From assembly GCA_020426065.1 (NCBI GenBank), contig JAGQQT010000126.1, positions 1 to 9,456 on the forward strand: DNA of 9,456 bases, given 5' to 3'. Below are positions 1 through 6,031 of this stretch, piece by piece. Position 1 is the stretch's first letter. Each line of letters opens with the position of its first letter. The notes below the pieces were generated by a model. That model saw only the letters and a list, made by a program, of their open reading frames with translations, did no database searches and was not told where the DNA came from. The position numbers and the translations under genes are program-made. This DNA is from Planctomycetaceae bacterium. Lineage in GTDB: Bacteria > Planctomycetota > Planctomycetia > Planctomycetales > Planctomycetaceae.

Positions 1-2
1 GT

Positions 3-278
3 GATGGCGGTTCGTACTCACTTTGTTTTTACTCAACGGATGGCGATTGGTACGAGTTTTTTATACCAATTAAATTTGACGGCGACGTGGCAACCGGGTA
101 CGAAACACCAAGGTTGTATTTTCACTCTTTTAATGACTGCAATGTCGTCCGCACATTCACATGGGAAGAGGCACAACAGTTTGTTGCACCGTTGAGTTTT
201 GATAACGCACGTTTTCATGAACTTGTTCATATTGTTCAGACTCGGGGACATTTTCCGCCGGGCGCGATCAATTCATAA
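3..278 (+). CDS. C-terminal part of an unrecognised protein
   Basis: An open frame runs from the window's left edge to a TAA stop and gives the last 91 residues of a protein whose start lies outside the window. An internal ATG at 87 lies in the same frame, but the reading upstream of it is equally protein-like (GDWYEFFIPIKFDGD), so the gene very probably begins further left. The fragment is rich in aromatic and acidic residues, with TWEEAQQF and FHELVHIVQTRG segments, and shows no membrane segment or recognisable catalytic motif. I do not recognise the family. It is the first of three small orphan-type genes in an AT-richer stretch, and a hairpin repeat begins 27 bp after its stop. The size and setting would suit an accessory or immunity-type gene, but that is inference only. 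Confidence 0.6.
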   Translation, partial: DGGSYSLCFYSTDGDWYEFFIPIKFDGDVATGYETPRLYFHSFNDCNVVRTFTWEEAQQFVAPLSFDNARFHELVHIVQTRGHFPPGAINS

Positions 279-305
279 TAGCAAGGTATGTTGCACACCG
301 GCAGG

Positions 306-358
306 TGAAATGCCTCTTGTGACTTCGTCACACCGGTAGGCTTCGCCAACCGGTGCTA
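306..358 (+). repeat. 53-bp structured direct repeat, copy 1
   Basis: This stretch is identical base for base to 822-874. It contains two back-to-back hairpins. The first is GTGAC-TTC-GTCAC (319-331). The second is CACCGGT (331-337) pairing with ACCGGTG (349-355) around an A/A mismatch and an inner GGC-TTC-GCC stem; one base is shared between the two hairpins. It lies between the partial first gene and the next gene, whose ribosome binding site starts 9 bp later. A looser match continues upstream (GTTGCA at 290 and at 801). It is non-coding and looks like a dispersed REP-like palindromic element. Confidence 0.85.
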
Positions 359-377
359 CCGAATTGTGGAGTTTCAG

Positions 378-707
378 ATGTCATCGAATTCGGATTACAA
401 GCAAGCCTGTGTTGATTTAATCCAATCCTCATTGAGACGACCTCAGATGTATTTCGAATTTCTTGGAGAGTTTGAGATATTCCTGAGAGGATATGACGCT
501 GCGTGTGAAGAGCTTCTCGCGATAGAACGAGAATGCTCGTTTACTACCGAGTTCTGTAAATGGCTACATGAGAGCGAAAGGCTCTCGTGTGCAAGCGGCT
601 GGGCAGTGGCAATCGAAGAGCAATGCAGAAAAACTGGTGAAGATGCTGTTTCTGAGTTTGGTCGATATGTGAATACTTTTTTTGAAGTCTGGGCAGAAGA
701 CTGGTAG
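378..707 (+). CDS. Small acidic hypothetical protein, possibly immunity-like
   Basis: This encodes 109 residues from the ATG at 378. I prefer this start to the GTG at 366 because GGAG at 368-371 sits at good ribosome-binding distance, six bases upstream. The protein is soluble, strongly acidic and rich in aromatic residues, with no signal peptide or membrane helix. Its N-terminal half carries RRPQMYF followed by FLRGYDAACEELL. That pattern reminds me of small bacterial proteins often found beside polymorphic toxins, but I cannot name a family. The gene is sandwiched between structured repeats: copy 1 ends 19 bp before the start codon, and the inverted diverged copy begins 4 bp after the stop. 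An orphan immunity gene is one possibility and an unrelated accessory protein is another. That it is a real gene is fairly likely; its function is unknown. Confidence 0.65.
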   Translation: MSSNSDYKQACVDLIQSSLRRPQMYFEFLGEFEIFLRGYDAACEELLAIERECSFTTEFCKWLHESERLSCASGWAVAIEEQCRKTGEDAVSEFGRYVNTFFEVWAEDW

Positions 708-711
708 GGTC

Positions 712-770
712 AGCAGGTTCGCCCTGGTTGATTACCTGTAATCTACCGGGGTTGCATAGCAACAAGAGGC
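712..770 (-). repeat. Inverted, diverged copy of the hairpin repeat
   Basis: Read on the plus strand, this aligns with the reverse complement of 828-881. It starts AGCAGGTT (8 of 8 identical), then an outer stem CCCTGGT (722-728) pairs with ACCGGGG (745-751), with one T-G wobble, around a T/T mismatch. The inner stem is GATTAC-CT-GTAATC (730-743). A second hairpin GTTGC-ATA-GCAAC (751-763) follows, then AAGAGGC (7 of 7 identical). Mismatch position, stem lengths and the base shared between hairpins match the identical copies although many stem bases differ. It begins 4 bp after the stop of the 378-707 gene. Confidence 0.75.
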
Positions 771-821
771 TGCTGATTATCGACCAAAGGAAGAGAGTCC
801 GTTGCAGAGCTCCACTGCAGA

Positions 822-881
822 TGAAATGCCTCTTGTGACTTCGTCACACCGGTAGGCTTCGCCAACCGGTGCTAACCTGCT
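822..881 (+). repeat. Structured direct repeat, copy 2, with extended 3' end
   Basis: Bases 822-874 are identical to 306-358 and form the same pair of hairpins. The further bases to 881 (ending AACCTGCT) are absent from copy 1 but are the exact inverse of the AGCAGGTT that opens the inverted copy at 712. Copy 2 and the inverted copy therefore face each other around a 51-bp centre (771-821), giving a 170-bp unit with 8-bp perfect inverted ends. No open frame is contained in the unit. Confidence 0.85.
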
Positions 882-926
882 TATTCCAAGAACGGGCGAA
901 CCAATCCAGTCATGGTGTTGTGAACT

Positions 927-1478
927 ATGCATCCTAATTCACGCGATCAGATACTCCATGATATCGAGGAACTCATCAGGGTCAGTTTTCCTTCAATCGA
1001 TCCGACTGCTATCTGTGAGTTAAAATCGAAGCGGGATATCTTTCTGGACCTGGAAAGTTTTTTACGCCAATGGTATCCACATGCTGTGGTTATCAGTAGG
1101 AATGCCAAGCTGATGTTCGAAGGAGTTGACAAGTTTAGGAGATTCAGCGTGACATATGATCTCAGTGAATCTCAATGCATTGAGGCATTGTCTGGCAAAG
1201 CAGCGATTGCGTCTTTGTCCTCAACAACCCAATCCATTTTCAGTAATTTATCGCGGTCGCATCTGCAGGAGATACGAGATTCGCTCGAGACGGAACTGAA
1301 ATTTGCATTAGTCGAATTTGCAATCGACATTCTTGAGTCGGAACAAGATGACGTACTAAAGCAAATCAATATGTTCAGCCATCCAAGTCGTTTTCCTTAT
1401 CCGATCAAAGTAAACATGACCCGAATGATCGTATCCAATTCGCCTCTAATCTGGTTCGCAAACAGCGGCGCGAATTGA
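927..1478 (+). CDS. Hypothetical protein of unknown function
   Basis: This encodes 183 residues from the ATG at 927, the first usable start, because the ATG at 912 is closed by a stop after three codons. No clear Shine-Dalgarno sequence precedes it. The protein appears soluble and mostly helical. Its N-terminal third (RDQILHDIEELIRVSF, then FLRQWYPHAVVIS) and a helical block around residues 110-147 (SHLQEIRDSLETELKFALVEF) are the most protein-like parts. The C-terminal 30 residues (PYPIKVNMTRMIVSNSPLIW) are different in character. I see no catalytic motif, signal peptide or membrane segment and do not recognise the family. It lies 45 bp after repeat copy 2, and its stop is only 12 bp from the stop of the convergent aminotransferase gene, with no terminator between. 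It belongs with the accessory block to its left. Confidence 0.6.
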   Translation: MHPNSRDQILHDIEELIRVSFPSIDPTAICELKSKRDIFLDLESFLRQWYPHAVVISRNAKLMFEGVDKFRRFSVTYDLSESQCIEALSGKAAIASLSSTTQSIFSNLSRSHLQEIRDSLETELKFALVEFAIDILESEQDDVLKQINMFSHPSRFPYPIKVNMTRMIVSNSPLIWFANSGAN

Positions 1479-1490
1479 TAAGAGCTCCCA

Positions 1491-2726
1491 CTAACCCGCC
1501 AGGAATGCGGCGATGCGGTCCAGGCCGGCTTCGAGGGTGGCCATGTCGGTTGCGAAGGAGAGTCGGACATAGCCAGGGGCACCGAAGGCATCTCCGGTGA
1601 CCAGGGCAACCTGTCCCTGCTCGAGCAGAGCGGTGCAGAAGTCGCTGGAGTTGGAGACCTTTACGCCACCCTGCAACGGACGATCGAAATAGTCGCTGAC
1701 TTTGAAGAACGCATAGAATGCACCGCCCGGTTCCACAAATGAGCAGCCGGGAATGGCTCGCAGCCGATCCAGTACAAATGCACGGCGAGCGGTGAAGGCC
1801 TTCAGCATTTCCGCAACGCAGTCCTGCGGTCCGGTCAGAGCGGCGACGGAAGCAGCCTGGCTGATACTGCAGGGGTTGGACGTCTGCTGACTCTGGAGCT
1901 TGTCGATCATCTTGATCATTTCAGGATTCCCGATTGTCCAGCCAATTCGCCAGCCAGTCATTGCATAAGCTTTGCTGACTCCGTTGACGAGGATGGTACG
2001 CTCGGCAATTTCCGAACCGAGGGTCATCATGCAGGCCGTTTCCGCTCCGGGATAAATCAGCTTGTCATAGATCTCATCGGACAGAATGTAGAAATCGTGC
2101 TCCACTGCCAGCTGGCCAATTGCCTTAAGCAGCGCGACCGGAAACACAACACCGGTGGGATTGCAGGGGCTGTTGAGCATGACCATGCGGGTGCGGCCGG
2201 TCACTTTTTCCGCAATCTGCTCCACACTCGGCAGAAAGCCCTGTTCTTCCGTGGTGAAGATTTCAATGGGAATGCCGCCAGCCAGTTCGACGAGCGCACT
2301 GTAGCTGACCCAGTAGGGAGTCGGGATGAGGACCTCATCTCCCGGACTGCACATGACGGACAGCACGTTGTGAATGGAATGCTTGGCCCCGTTGGAAATG
2401 ATCACCTGAGAGGGATCAATCTGCAGCTGATAATCCCGCAGAGCAGCCGTACAGATGGCCTTTTTCAGTTCGGGAGTTCCCCCGGCGGGTGTGTAGTGCG
2501 TTTTTCCCGCACGCATGGCCTGAATGGCGGCTTCGCAGATGTGATCGGGCGTGTTGAAATCCGGTTCACCAAGCGTGAATTCGTAAACGGTTTTGCCGGC
2601 AGCTTTCAGTTCTTTGGCCTTCTTGGCCGCAGCAATGGTTTGTGATTCCTGAAGTTTCGACACCGAAGGGGAAAACTGCATCGGACTGTTCTGCTTTGGA
2701 AATAGTGAGATTGAGAGTCCGTTCAT
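1491..2726 (-). CDS. aspC: Aspartate aminotransferase, class I fold, subgroup I-beta
   Basis: This pyridoxal-phosphate enzyme transfers the amino group between aspartate and 2-oxoglutarate in the cytoplasm. The 411-residue frame matches the Thermus-type aspartate aminotransferases throughout. Visible are GEPDFNTP (53-60), the PYW cofactor-stacking tyrosine (138), NPTG (189-192), SDEIY with the pyridine-contacting aspartate 217, the Schiff-base lysine 252 in VNGVSKAYAMTGWRIG, and the substrate-carboxylate arginine 388 in YVRLSF. Family members usually begin near the second methionine (residue 16, base 2681), so the true start may be 2681; neither start has a clear ribosome binding site. Subgroup I-beta enzymes include prephenate aminotransferases. 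Divergence from chorismate synthase makes a role in tyrosine or phenylalanine synthesis through arogenate possible, but this is inference. Family assignment is firm; substrate range is not. Confidence 0.93.
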   Translation of the reverse strand: MNGLSISLFPKQNSPMQFSPSVSKLQESQTIAAAKKAKELKAAGKTVYEFTLGEPDFNTPDHICEAAIQAMRAGKTHYTPAGGTPELKKAICTAALRDYQLQIDPSQVIISNGAKHSIHNVLSVMCSPGDEVLIPTPYWVSYSALVELAGGIPIEIFTTEEQGFLPSVEQIAEKVTGRTRMVMLNSPCNPTGVVFPVALLKAIGQLAVEHDFYILSDEIYDKLIYPGAETACMMTLGSEIAERTILVNGVSKAYAMTGWRIGWTIGNPEMIKMIDKLQSQQTSNPCSISQAASVAALTGPQDCVAEMLKAFTARRAFVLDRLRAIPGCSFVEPGGAFYAFFKVSDYFDRPLQGGVKVSNSSDFCTALLEQGQVALVTGDAFGAPGYVRLSFATDMATLEAGLDRIAAFLAG

Positions 2727-3014
2727 GGCTGAGCGGACCTGAAAAATGGACTCAACGCTGCGGATTGTCCTTGATACAGCCGTCAGGTCAAGCGTACGAA
2801 TCGTTTTGAACCCGCTGGTGGCTTTAGACTATCTGAATATGATATGTTGGCGGCAAATAATTCAGAGTCTGAAACCAGACGCATCATCATTGATTGATTC
2901 GTGCATTCCTTTCTGAGGGAGGTTTCAGTCGGACTTTTCATTTTCTGAGAGAAGAATCCTGCGCTGCGGTAGTATGACTCCCTTTGCAGCGTGAGGTTCG
3001 CTGAGCGTGCTTTT
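2727..3014. other. Divergent intergenic region between aminotransferase gene and aroC
   Basis: These 288 bases separate two divergently transcribed amino-acid biosynthesis genes and must hold promoters for both. Only the candidate for the minus-strand gene is recognisable. On the plus strand TATGAT at 2838 and TAGTAT at 2970 are possible -10 boxes, but neither has a good -35 partner. I see no riboswitch-like structure, leader peptide or convincing operator. Confidence 0.5.
2764..2791 (-). promoter_or_regulatory. Candidate promoter for the aminotransferase gene
   Basis: On the minus strand TTGACC (2791-2786) is followed after 16 bases by GACAAT (2769-2764). This is 5 of 6 and 4 of 6 matches to the housekeeping -35 and -10 boxes. 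Transcription would start near 2757, about 30 bases before the longer start codon and 75 before the shorter one. Planctomycete promoters are poorly conserved, so this is a suggestion only. Confidence 0.3.
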
Positions 3015-4142
3015 ATGGCTGGAAATACTTTTGGACAACTGTTTCGGATTACAACGGCCGGTGAGTCTCACGGACCCGGAAACGTAGTGATCATTGATGG
3101 AGTCCCTCCCGGAATCGAGCTGTCGGTAGAAGATCTGCAGGTGGATCTGGATCGGAGGCGTCCGGGGCAGAGCAAAATCACGACGCAGAGAAACGAAGCC
3201 GACCTCCCGGAAATCCTGTCTGGTGTGTTTGAAGGAAAAACGACCGGGACGGCCCTGGCGATTCTGATCCGGAATGAGGATCAGCGGAGTAAGGATTATG
3301 GAAACATCATGGAGGTTTATCGGCCGGGGCATGCCGATTACACCTTCGATGAAAAGTATGGCTTCCGGGATTATCGGGGCGGGGGACGCTCCAGTGCCCG
3401 GGAAACCAATGTGCGGGTGGCTGCGGGGGTGGTGGCCAAGAAAATCCTCACACAAACCTGCGGGGTGCAGATTGTCGGCTATGTGAAACAGGTCGGCGAA
3501 GTGATTGCCGAAATTCCGGAGCCGGAAAAGGTGACGCTGGAGTCCGTCGAGAAGTTGCCGGATGGTTCACCGAATGTGGTTCGCTGCCCGGATTACATCG
3601 CTGCGTCAAAAATGGTGGAGCTGATTGATGCCATCCGCATGGATCAGGATTCGATTGGCGGAGCGGCTGAGATTGTGGCAATCAATGTTCCGGCCGGTCT
3701 GGGTGAACCCGTTTTCGACAAACTGAAAGCCGATCTGGCGAAAGCTCTCTTCAGTCTGCCCGCCGTGCTGGGGGTGGAATACGGAATTGGCTTTGGTTGT
3801 GCCACGTTACGCGGGACCGAAAACAACGATATCTTTGTTCCCGGAGAAAACCCGCCAGAAATTACGACACAGTCCAATCGTCATGGCGGAATGCTGGGTG
3901 GGATTTCCAGTGGTTTGCCGATCATTCTGCGGGCGGCGGTCAAACCAACCAGCTCACTTTCACGGGAACAGCCAACCGTGAATCGGGCTGGAGAACCGAC
4001 CACAATTTCCACCCGGGGAAGACATGATCCCTGTCTGCTGCCCCGATTTATTCCGATGGCAGAGGCCATGGTTGCAATCACACTGGTGGATCATCTGCTC
4101 CGATGGCAGGCTCAATGTGGTGACTGGTTGCCTAAAGCTTGA
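3015..4142 (+). CDS. aroC: Chorismate synthase
   Basis: AroC carries out the last step of the shikimate pathway: trans-elimination of phosphate from 5-enolpyruvylshikimate-3-phosphate to give chorismate, using reduced FMN. The ATG at 3015 gives [11 protein letters not shown], the usual start of the family, so the GTG at 2991 is not used. The protein has 375 residues (E. coli 361). All hallmark blocks are present: GESHG with His19, [11 protein letters not shown] (44-54), RPGHADYT with His106, [16 protein letters not shown] (117-131), [16 protein letters not shown] sequence near 225-235, [13 protein letters not shown] (291-303) and GRHDPC (335-340). Nothing is truncated or unusual. It heads a run of four plus-strand genes, the next starting 69 bp downstream. 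No clear ribosome binding site is visible. Confidence 0.98.
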   Translation: MAGNTFGQLFRITTAGESHGPGNVVIIDGVPPGIELSVEDLQVDLDRRRPGQSKITTQRNEADLPEILSGVFEGKTTGTALAILIRNEDQRSKDYGNIMEVYRPGHADYTFDEKYGFRDYRGGGRSSARETNVRVAAGVVAKKILTQTCGVQIVGYVKQVGEVIAEIPEPEKVTLESVEKLPDGSPNVVRCPDYIAASKMVELIDAIRMDQDSIGGAAEIVAINVPAGLGEPVFDKLKADLAKALFSLPAVLGVEYGIGFGCATLRGTENNDIFVPGENPPEITTQSNRHGGMLGGISSGLPIILRAAVKPTSSLSREQPTVNRAGEPTTISTRGRHDPCLLPRFIPMAEAMVAITLVDHLLRWQAQCGDWLPKA

Positions 4143-4211
4143 TGAGCGTATTTGTATTCTGAAGCTTTAACATTCAATTCCAGAAATACATCGTTGAAAG
4201 AGTAAGAGATT

Positions 4212-4649
4212 GTGAGTCACTGGATTCAGCGGGAAATTGTTCTTCCGGCCTGTTCACGCGGGTTTCATCTGATCACGCGGCACGTTCTGGATGCGGTTCC
4301 GGAACTGGCCAGTGTCGATGTAGGGCTCATGCATGTGTTCATTCTGCACACATCGGCCTCGCTAACAATCAATGAAAATGCCGACCCTGATGTGCTGGTC
4401 GATATGGAGTCCTCACTCAATGCGATCGTTCCGGAAAATTTCCCTTATGTGCATACCTGTGAAGGCCCCGATGACATGCCCGCTCATGTCAAATCTTCAC
4501 TGATGGGAGCCTCGGTGATTGTTCCTGTGCGACAGGGAAAACCCGTCCTGGGAATCTGGCAGGGGATTTACCTGTGCGAACATCGGGATCACGGTGGCAG
4601 GCGGCGGATCGTGATCACGATTCAGGGCGAGGGCAGGTCGCAGGGGTAG
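4212..4649 (+). CDS. yjbQ: YjbQ / UPF0047 family protein
   Basis: This 145-residue protein matches E. coli YjbQ along its whole length. Conserved blocks are SRGFHL (15-20), HTSASLTINENADPD (46-60), DME (64-66), EGPDDMPAHVKSS (84-96) and GIWQGIYLCEHRDHGG (114-129). The conserved His, Asp and Glu residues probably form a metal or ligand site in the compact beta-sandwich trimer known for the family. YjbQ has been linked to weak thiamine-phosphate synthase activity, and some databases call it a secondary thiamine-phosphate synthase, but its physiological role is unsettled. Translation starts at GTG 4212; only an AAGAG-like sequence lies just upstream. It follows aroC by 69 bp and precedes the Coa1-like gene by 53 bp, possibly in one transcript. 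Confidence 0.93.
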   Translation: MSHWIQREIVLPACSRGFHLITRHVLDAVPELASVDVGLMHVFILHTSASLTINENADPDVLVDMESSLNAIVPENFPYVHTCEGPDDMPAHVKSSLMGASVIVPVRQGKPVLGIWQGIYLCEHRDHGGRRRIVITIQGEGRSQG

Positions 4650-4702
4650 ACTGCACTGCAGTGACCCTGACATTAAAACTTCATTGCTGGCGAGAATGAA
4701 AC

Positions 4703-5173
4703 GTGAATGAAACCCCACAAGCTCCACCCTCTCCCTATTTTCTGGATTGGGCCTGGGAGCATAAACTGCTGATGCTCCCGATTGTGCTGGCTCTGGCCTT
4801 TTCCCTTTGCGGTGGGTGTTTCGGACTGGCGTATGTGAATTCACTGCAGGCGATGCGTCAGAATCCGTTGCATCATCAGGCTGTTCAGGCTGCCCGAGAC
4901 AATGAAATTGCAGCGGCAGAACTGGGGTTGCCTATCGATGGGGGCTTCATTCTGGAGGGAACCATTGAAGTGGATGATCTCAACCAGGAAGGATATGCCG
5001 ACTGCATGATTCCCGTGAAAGGGAGCCAGGGAACCGGCAAGCTGTTTGTGAAGGGCAAACTGCATGAAGGGAACTGGACAGTCAACTCGCTGAAAATCAG
5101 CCTGGAACAATCCGGCCAGATTCTCACGCTGGTTGATGAGGAAGCGGCACAGAAAGATGCCCCGAACAAGTAA
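4703..5173 (+). CDS. Coa1-like membrane-anchored protein
   Basis: This encodes 156 residues from GTG 4703; the nearby ATG at 4695 closes after four codons. A cytoplasmic proline-containing N-terminus is followed by one hydrophobic helix (about 21-46), then a soluble domain. The domain runs NPLHHQAV...ELGLPID, then EGTIEVDD, GYADCMIPVKGSQGTGKLFVKG and GNWTVNSLKISL. A short helix ending in LGxPI, then a strand-rich part with IPVxGxxGxGxLxVxG and xGxW, is the pattern of the cytochrome oxidase assembly protein 1 (Coa1) family. In mitochondria Coa1 helps assemble cytochrome c oxidase. Bacterial relatives are mostly uncharacterised, and no oxidase gene is present here, so the function cannot be transferred. 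It was probably placed in this same-strand run by chance or shared transcription. Confidence 0.7.
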   Translation: MNETPQAPPSPYFLDWAWEHKLLMLPIVLALAFSLCGGCFGLAYVNSLQAMRQNPLHHQAVQAARDNEIAAAELGLPIDGGFILEGTIEVDDLNQEGYADCMIPVKGSQGTGKLFVKGKLHEGNWTVNSLKISLEQSGQILTLVDEEAAQKDAPNK

Positions 5174-5214
5174 CAGTCTGACTCCACTCTGAGTGTTCAC
5201 TGAAAAGATGGTTT

Positions 5215-5988
5215 ATGGACGACGCTTCAAGATTTGCTGACCTGACAGGCAAAGCAGCTATGGTCACCGGCTCTTCCTCCGGGATCGGCCGGGCGATTGC
5301 CCTGGAACTGGCCAGAGCGGGAGCAGCTGTCGGCATTCATTATGCGAACAATCGAGCCGGGGCAGAACAGACGGCTGAGCTGATTCAGCAGGCAGGGGGA
5401 ACGGTTCAGATTTTTTCCGGCGACCTTGCCGAATCGAGCCGGCACGAAAGTCTGGTGGACGCCGTGTTCAACTGGCGATCCGATGTGAGTATCTGGGTCA
5501 ACAATGCCGGAGTAGATCTGCTCACTGGCGGAGCACGCTCGCTGCCCTATCTGGAAAAGTTGAATCGTCTGTTTGCGGTGGATGTGCGAGCCACGGTTTC
5601 GTTATCTCGTCTGGCGGGAGCCCGCTTTCGGGAACGAGGCACTGGCAGCATCATCAACATCGGCTGGGACCAGGCGGAGCGCGGGATGGAAGGGGAGAGC
5701 GGCGAGCTGTTTGCAACCGCCAAAAATGCCGTGATGGGATTTTCCCGCTCGCTGGCCATGTCCCTCGCTCCCGAGGTGCGGGTCAACTGCATTGCCCCCG
5801 GCTGGATTCGAACGGCGTGGGGAGAACAGGCGGGAGAAATCTGGCAGCAACGCGTGCTGGCTGAAACGCCGCTGAAGCGCTGGGGCACACCGGAAGATAT
5901 TGCGCGTTTTGTCCGGTACCTGGTTTCCGAAGATGCGGCTTACCTGACAGGGCAGGTTTATTATGTGAACGGAGGCGCGGAGCGTTAG
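5215..5988 (+). CDS. SDR-fold protein with non-canonical active site
   Basis: This 257-residue protein has the short-chain dehydrogenase/reductase fold and resembles FabG. The nucleotide-binding TGSSSGIG (18-25), the GDLA segment (69-72), NNAG (96-99), NCIAPGWIRT (191-200) and a C-terminal YYVNGG are all present. The catalytic tetrad is not. The Tyr of YxxxK is phenylalanine (F166-A-T-A-K170), the serine expected after NI is replaced (NIGWDQ, 148-153), and the helix-4 asparagine is aspartate (D123). Only the lysine remains. The GWDQAERGMEGESGELF insert-like stretch (150-166) looks well formed rather than decayed, so this may be an SDR subfamily with other chemistry or a binding role. It starts at ATG 5215, 41 bp after the Coa1-like gene, with only a weak ribosome binding site. 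Confidence 0.9.
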   Translation: MDDASRFADLTGKAAMVTGSSSGIGRAIALELARAGAAVGIHYANNRAGAEQTAELIQQAGGTVQIFSGDLAESSRHESLVDAVFNWRSDVSIWVNNAGVDLLTGGARSLPYLEKLNRLFAVDVRATVSLSRLAGARFRERGTGSIINIGWDQAERGMEGESGELFATAKNAVMGFSRSLAMSLAPEVRVNCIAPGWIRTAWGEQAGEIWQQRVLAETPLKRWGTPEDIARFVRYLVSEDAAYLTGQVYYVNGGAER

Positions 5989-6004
5989 ATTCGCTCAGCG
6001 CCTC
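5972..6004. terminator. Strong hairpin between convergent genes
   Basis: GAGGCGC (5972-5978) pairs with GCGCCTC (5998-6004) and, across a G/A mismatch, GAGCG (5980-5984) pairs with CGCTC (5992-5996). The loop is 7 bases and contains the TAG stop codon of the SDR gene. That makes 12 base pairs, mostly G-C, between two converging genes 43 bp apart, as expected of a two-way terminator. Neither side has a proper T-run, so termination is inferred. Confidence 0.6.
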
Positions 6005-6031
6005 GGAGTTGTTCAACTGGCCAGCTGCAGA

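Noticed and set aside
366..377. GTG 366 as start of the small acidic gene
   Set aside because: This GTG overlaps the GGAG that serves as ribosome binding site for the ATG at 378.
306..881. Integron attC sites or a CRISPR array
   Set aside because: The repeats are dyad-rich, but no GTTRRRY/RYYYAAC core pair was found. There are only three copies, with gene-sized and unequal spacing and one inverted, which is unlike CRISPR.
2097..2645. 182-codon plus-strand frame
   Set aside because: It lies wholly inside the aminotransferase gene on the other strand and its product has no recognisable features.
2991..3014. GTG 2991 as start of aroC
   Set aside because: The family begins MAGNTFG, which corresponds to the ATG at 3015; the eight extra residues have no family counterpart.
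2925..3455. 176-codon minus-strand frame over the start of aroC
   Set aside because: It is antisense to conserved aroC codons and its product resembles no family.
4154..4189. Imperfect hairpin GTATTCTG / CAGAAATAC between aroC and yjbQ
   Set aside because: The stem is weak with a 19-base loop and a bulge, and there is no T-run; it is not distinguishable from chance.
4654..4663. Palindrome CACTGCAGTG after yjbQ
   Set aside because: A 10-bp palindrome alone, with no T-run or second copy, is not enough to call a terminator or operator.
4497..4844. 115-codon minus-strand frame spanning the yjbQ end and the Coa1-like start
   Set aside because: It overlaps two supported genes on the other strand and shows no domain.
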